Notes under the pieces: model-generated | The model's database searches: none | The model's input: only the letters and a program-made list of their open reading frames with translations | What the model was told of the DNA's origin: nothing | Shown: positions 27,836 to 29,557 of the stretch, one piece after another | Layout: the number at the start of each line of letters is the position of its first letter | Position numbering within the stretch: the first letter of the stretch is position 1 | Translations under genes and position numbers: made by a program | Virus record (IMG/VR): IMGVR_UViG_3300028550_000832 | Location: 1-29,557 of that record | Length of the DNA stretch: 29,557 nucleotides | Origin: a virus | Strand: one strand, 5' to 3'

Positions 27836-29557
27836 TTATTATTTATATAAGTAAGACCTTGAGATTCGCAGCACTTAGCCGTTACGGAAACGCTTGAGCC
27901 TCCTGTATCAACCCATGAAGTAGAACCATCGTCATTATAAGAGTTTGGTGTTATTGAACAAACATCTGTATTAGGAGCATCAACAATCTTTAGAAGTTCT
28001 ACCTTCGTAGAATTACCTACACCCATTGCATGACTGTCAATCTTGTTAATTAAATAGTATGAATCTTTAACGAATATCTTATCGTTATACTTAAATGAAG
28101 AAATATCTAAAGAATCTAAATAGAAATAAGCACTCAAAATTCTAGCACTATTATTGTAGATGTTATTTAGTGAGTCACTCCAGAAATCGTTGTAGACATC
28201 GTTACCAGTTTGTGTCTGCACAAGGTCAGATTGATACTTAACTATTCCACTTTTAAATCGTATATCGCGATCCGTAGATACAACCATATAACCTGCCATT
28301 GAGTAGTGATGGCAGAAAGGATATGCAGTTCTAGTTGAATAAGTATTAGCAGGTTCATTCATCAACTTGAAATAGGACGAAGCAGGCAAACTTTTTAGCC
28401 CTGAGTAATAGAATAGTTTTGGCTTAGTTGTAACCGCTTCAACTTCTCCGTTATTGTATTTAAAATGCTTGGTAATAAACATTCTATTGTTAGGTATCTT
28501 ATCAGGAACAAAACTTGAAAATATTGTTGGCACTTTCAGTTCTCCACTTCCGAAATCTCCGTAGAACGGGAACGTATATGAATTGTAGATTGTACCTTTT
28601 TGATCTAACCACTCAACCCCCGTCTTATCCTTATCAGCTAAGTCAGTTAAATTAATACTATCCTTTCTAAATCTAGAAGTTGGTTCTATTAATATGCTCT
28701 TAGAAGTGTCTAATTTATCAGTCCAATCTTTAGAAGTTCCTGCATCTCTATAATCTTGTATTGGTTCTATATTCAATTGATTAGTAATAGTCTTGTCACT
28801 CTCAACGATTAGATTATAACGTGAGAATATAGACTTGATAAAATCAACTTGCTTATCTTTTGATAGTAGACTATTTCCTGAACCTAAATCTACTGTTCCA
28901 CCTTCAACCGCAGGAGGTACAGATACAAGTTGTACGAATGAATCGTAAACTACTGAATTAATTGTTGCCGAAGTTTTGAAACTAAGTACAGAACCAGCAT
29001 CCGAATTAACCTTAACCTTAACTACATCTGTTGAGGCTAAAGTTATAACCGATTCCTCACTTGTAAATACAGTAGTTCCGCCACTAGGTAAGAAAGTGAT
29101 AGGAATAACAGACGAAGTCACTCCGTTAATTTCAAATAATACAAATACATCTACAAGAGTAGAACCAGAACTATCAACAACTACCTGAACCCTAAACTCA
29201 TAATCACCGTCAGATGGTGCAGTATATGCTTTTGTACTTGTATTAAAATCTCCATTAACATCGTAGAAACCGCTTGCAGAAGTTTCATTATTAAAGTTAA
29301 GTATAGCAGCCCCACCAGATACGGCTTGATTTGAGTTCATACCAACTTTAAACCCTCCTGTATTATCCGTAACCGAACCATCAACTTCACCGCCTAAAGT
29401 CATATATTGACTAGTGAAGAATGTGCTATTTAAAAACGTTGAGCTTATTGTATATCCTGCATCCTCAAAAATCACATCAAGTAAAGCTTTAAGCTTAATC
29501 GAAGGCTTCAAATCTCTTGGCTTAATAGCACCTGCATCTGTATTTAAAGTGTCACCA
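27820..29557 (-). CDS. Tail hub/baseplate-like protein, 5' end cut by the window edge
   Basis: The frame is open to base 29557 without a start; a TTG at 29511 is not a credible start because homology to the left-end gene continues past it (DTLNTDAGAIKPRDLKPSIK). 578 residues are seen. Order: conserved block (SLLDVIFEDAGYTISS-like, STFFTSQYMTLGGEVDG), a C1q/TNF-like jelly roll (about 65-200, with FYDVNGDFNTSTKAYTAPSD, DYEFRVQV), a second conserved block (YDSFVQLVSVPPAVEGGTVD), then about 360 residues of tail-hub pattern (SIFSRYNLIVESDKTITNQL) and a Cys-rich end (CCESQGLTYINNKCYWK). Joined to the 1212 gene it would give about 750 residues. Confidence 0.75.
   Translation of the reverse strand, partial: GDTLNTDAGAIKPRDLKPSIKLKALLDVIFEDAGYTISSTFLNSTFFTSQYMTLGGEVDGSVTDNTGGFKVGMNSNQAVSGGAAILNFNNETSASGFYDVNGDFNTSTKAYTAPSDGDYEFRVQVVVDSSGSTLVDVFVLFEINGVTSSVIPITFLPSGGTTVFTSEESVITLASTDVVKVKVNSDAGSVLSFKTSATINSVVYDSFVQLVSVPPAVEGGTVDLGSGNSLLSKDKQVDFIKSIFSRYNLIVESDKTITNQLNIEPIQDYRDAGTSKDWTDKLDTSKSILIEPTSRFRKDSINLTDLADKDKTGVEWLDQKGTIYNSYTFPFYGDFGSGELKVPTIFSSFVPDKIPNNRMFITKHFKYNNGEVEAVTTKPKLFYYSGLKSLPASSYFKLMNEPANTYSTRTAYPFCHHYSMAGYMVVSTDRDIRFKSGIVKYQSDLVQTQTGNDVYNDFWSDSLNNIYNNSARILSAYFYLDSLDISSFKYNDKIFVKDSYYLINKIDSHAMGVGNSTKVELLKIVDAPNTDVCSITPNSYNDDGSTSWVDTGGSSVSVTAKCCESQGLTYINNKCYWK
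28873..29557. repeat. Right copy of a diverged direct repeat at the window ends
   Basis: Partner of 1-691 in the same orientation. The window stops exactly where both copies are still identical (GTGTCACCA), which suggests an assembly break at an allelic site or a terminal overlap rather than a natural end. Confidence 0.9.

Noticed and set aside
29509-29511. TTG at 29511 as start of the right-end tail gene
   Set aside because: Homology to the left-end gene continues upstream to the window edge, so the frame is simply truncated.
28873-29557. Diversity-generating retroelement template/variable repeat pair
   Set aside because: No reverse transcriptase is seen. The differences are not limited to adenines and include length changes over several hundred bases.

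Overview
The window reads as a nearly complete, compact, AT-rich genome of a tailed phage with siphovirus-type genes that infects a member of the Bacteroidetes, most likely a Flavobacteriia host. Three observations support this host. Promoters match the Bacteroidetes pattern TTTG-N19-TAnnTTTG. Starts lack a Shine-Dalgarno sequence and are preceded by A-rich leaders. The proteins are families typical of Flavobacteria phages (DUF3127, DUF6712 connector, short tape measure, XkdF-type protease). All genes but one lie on the minus strand, so transcription runs from high to low coordinates. I see no integrase, DNA polymerase, helicase, primase or tRNA.

Layout in transcription order. (1) Early/replication region, 15350 down to about 8340: it starts at a strong promoter (15320-15350). 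It carries small unknown genes, a Cro/C1-like HTH protein, a DnaA-domain-IV-like protein, a DUF3127 OB-fold protein, a replication initiator with an internal iteron array and AT-rich tract (candidate origin), a cytosine-5 methyltransferase, a VRR-NUC nuclease and a possible MazG-like protein. It is cut by three terminators; two of them flank a small structured RNA candidate. (2) Middle/packaging region, 8301-4812: a small sigma factor, a zinc-binding protein, a ParB-domain protein, HNH endonuclease, small and large terminase. (3) A 60-codon cassette with its own promoter and terminator (4780-4496). (4) Tail module, 4447 to 1: tail assembly chaperones with a -1 frameshift on a U9 run, tail terminator and completion proteins, two large tail proteins. 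(5) From the right end, 29557-15409: the rest of the tail hub-like protein, tape measure, prohead protease, scaffold-like protein, major capsid protein, major tail protein, head-spike base, LamG fibre, portal, connector, lysis cassette (M15 endolysin with small membrane proteins) and a metallophosphatase, ended by a terminator at 15372-15400.

The only plus-strand gene (23012-23308) is a second independent cassette. Its promoter is nearly identical to that of the 4726-4544 cassette.

The two window ends carry versions of the same tail gene. Nearly identical flanks enclose a strongly diverged C1q/TNF-like domain. The gene complement is otherwise non-redundant and functionally complete, so the simplest reading is a circular or circularly permuted genome whose ends are two alleles of one hypervariable tail gene. 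A true tandem duplication is the alternative.
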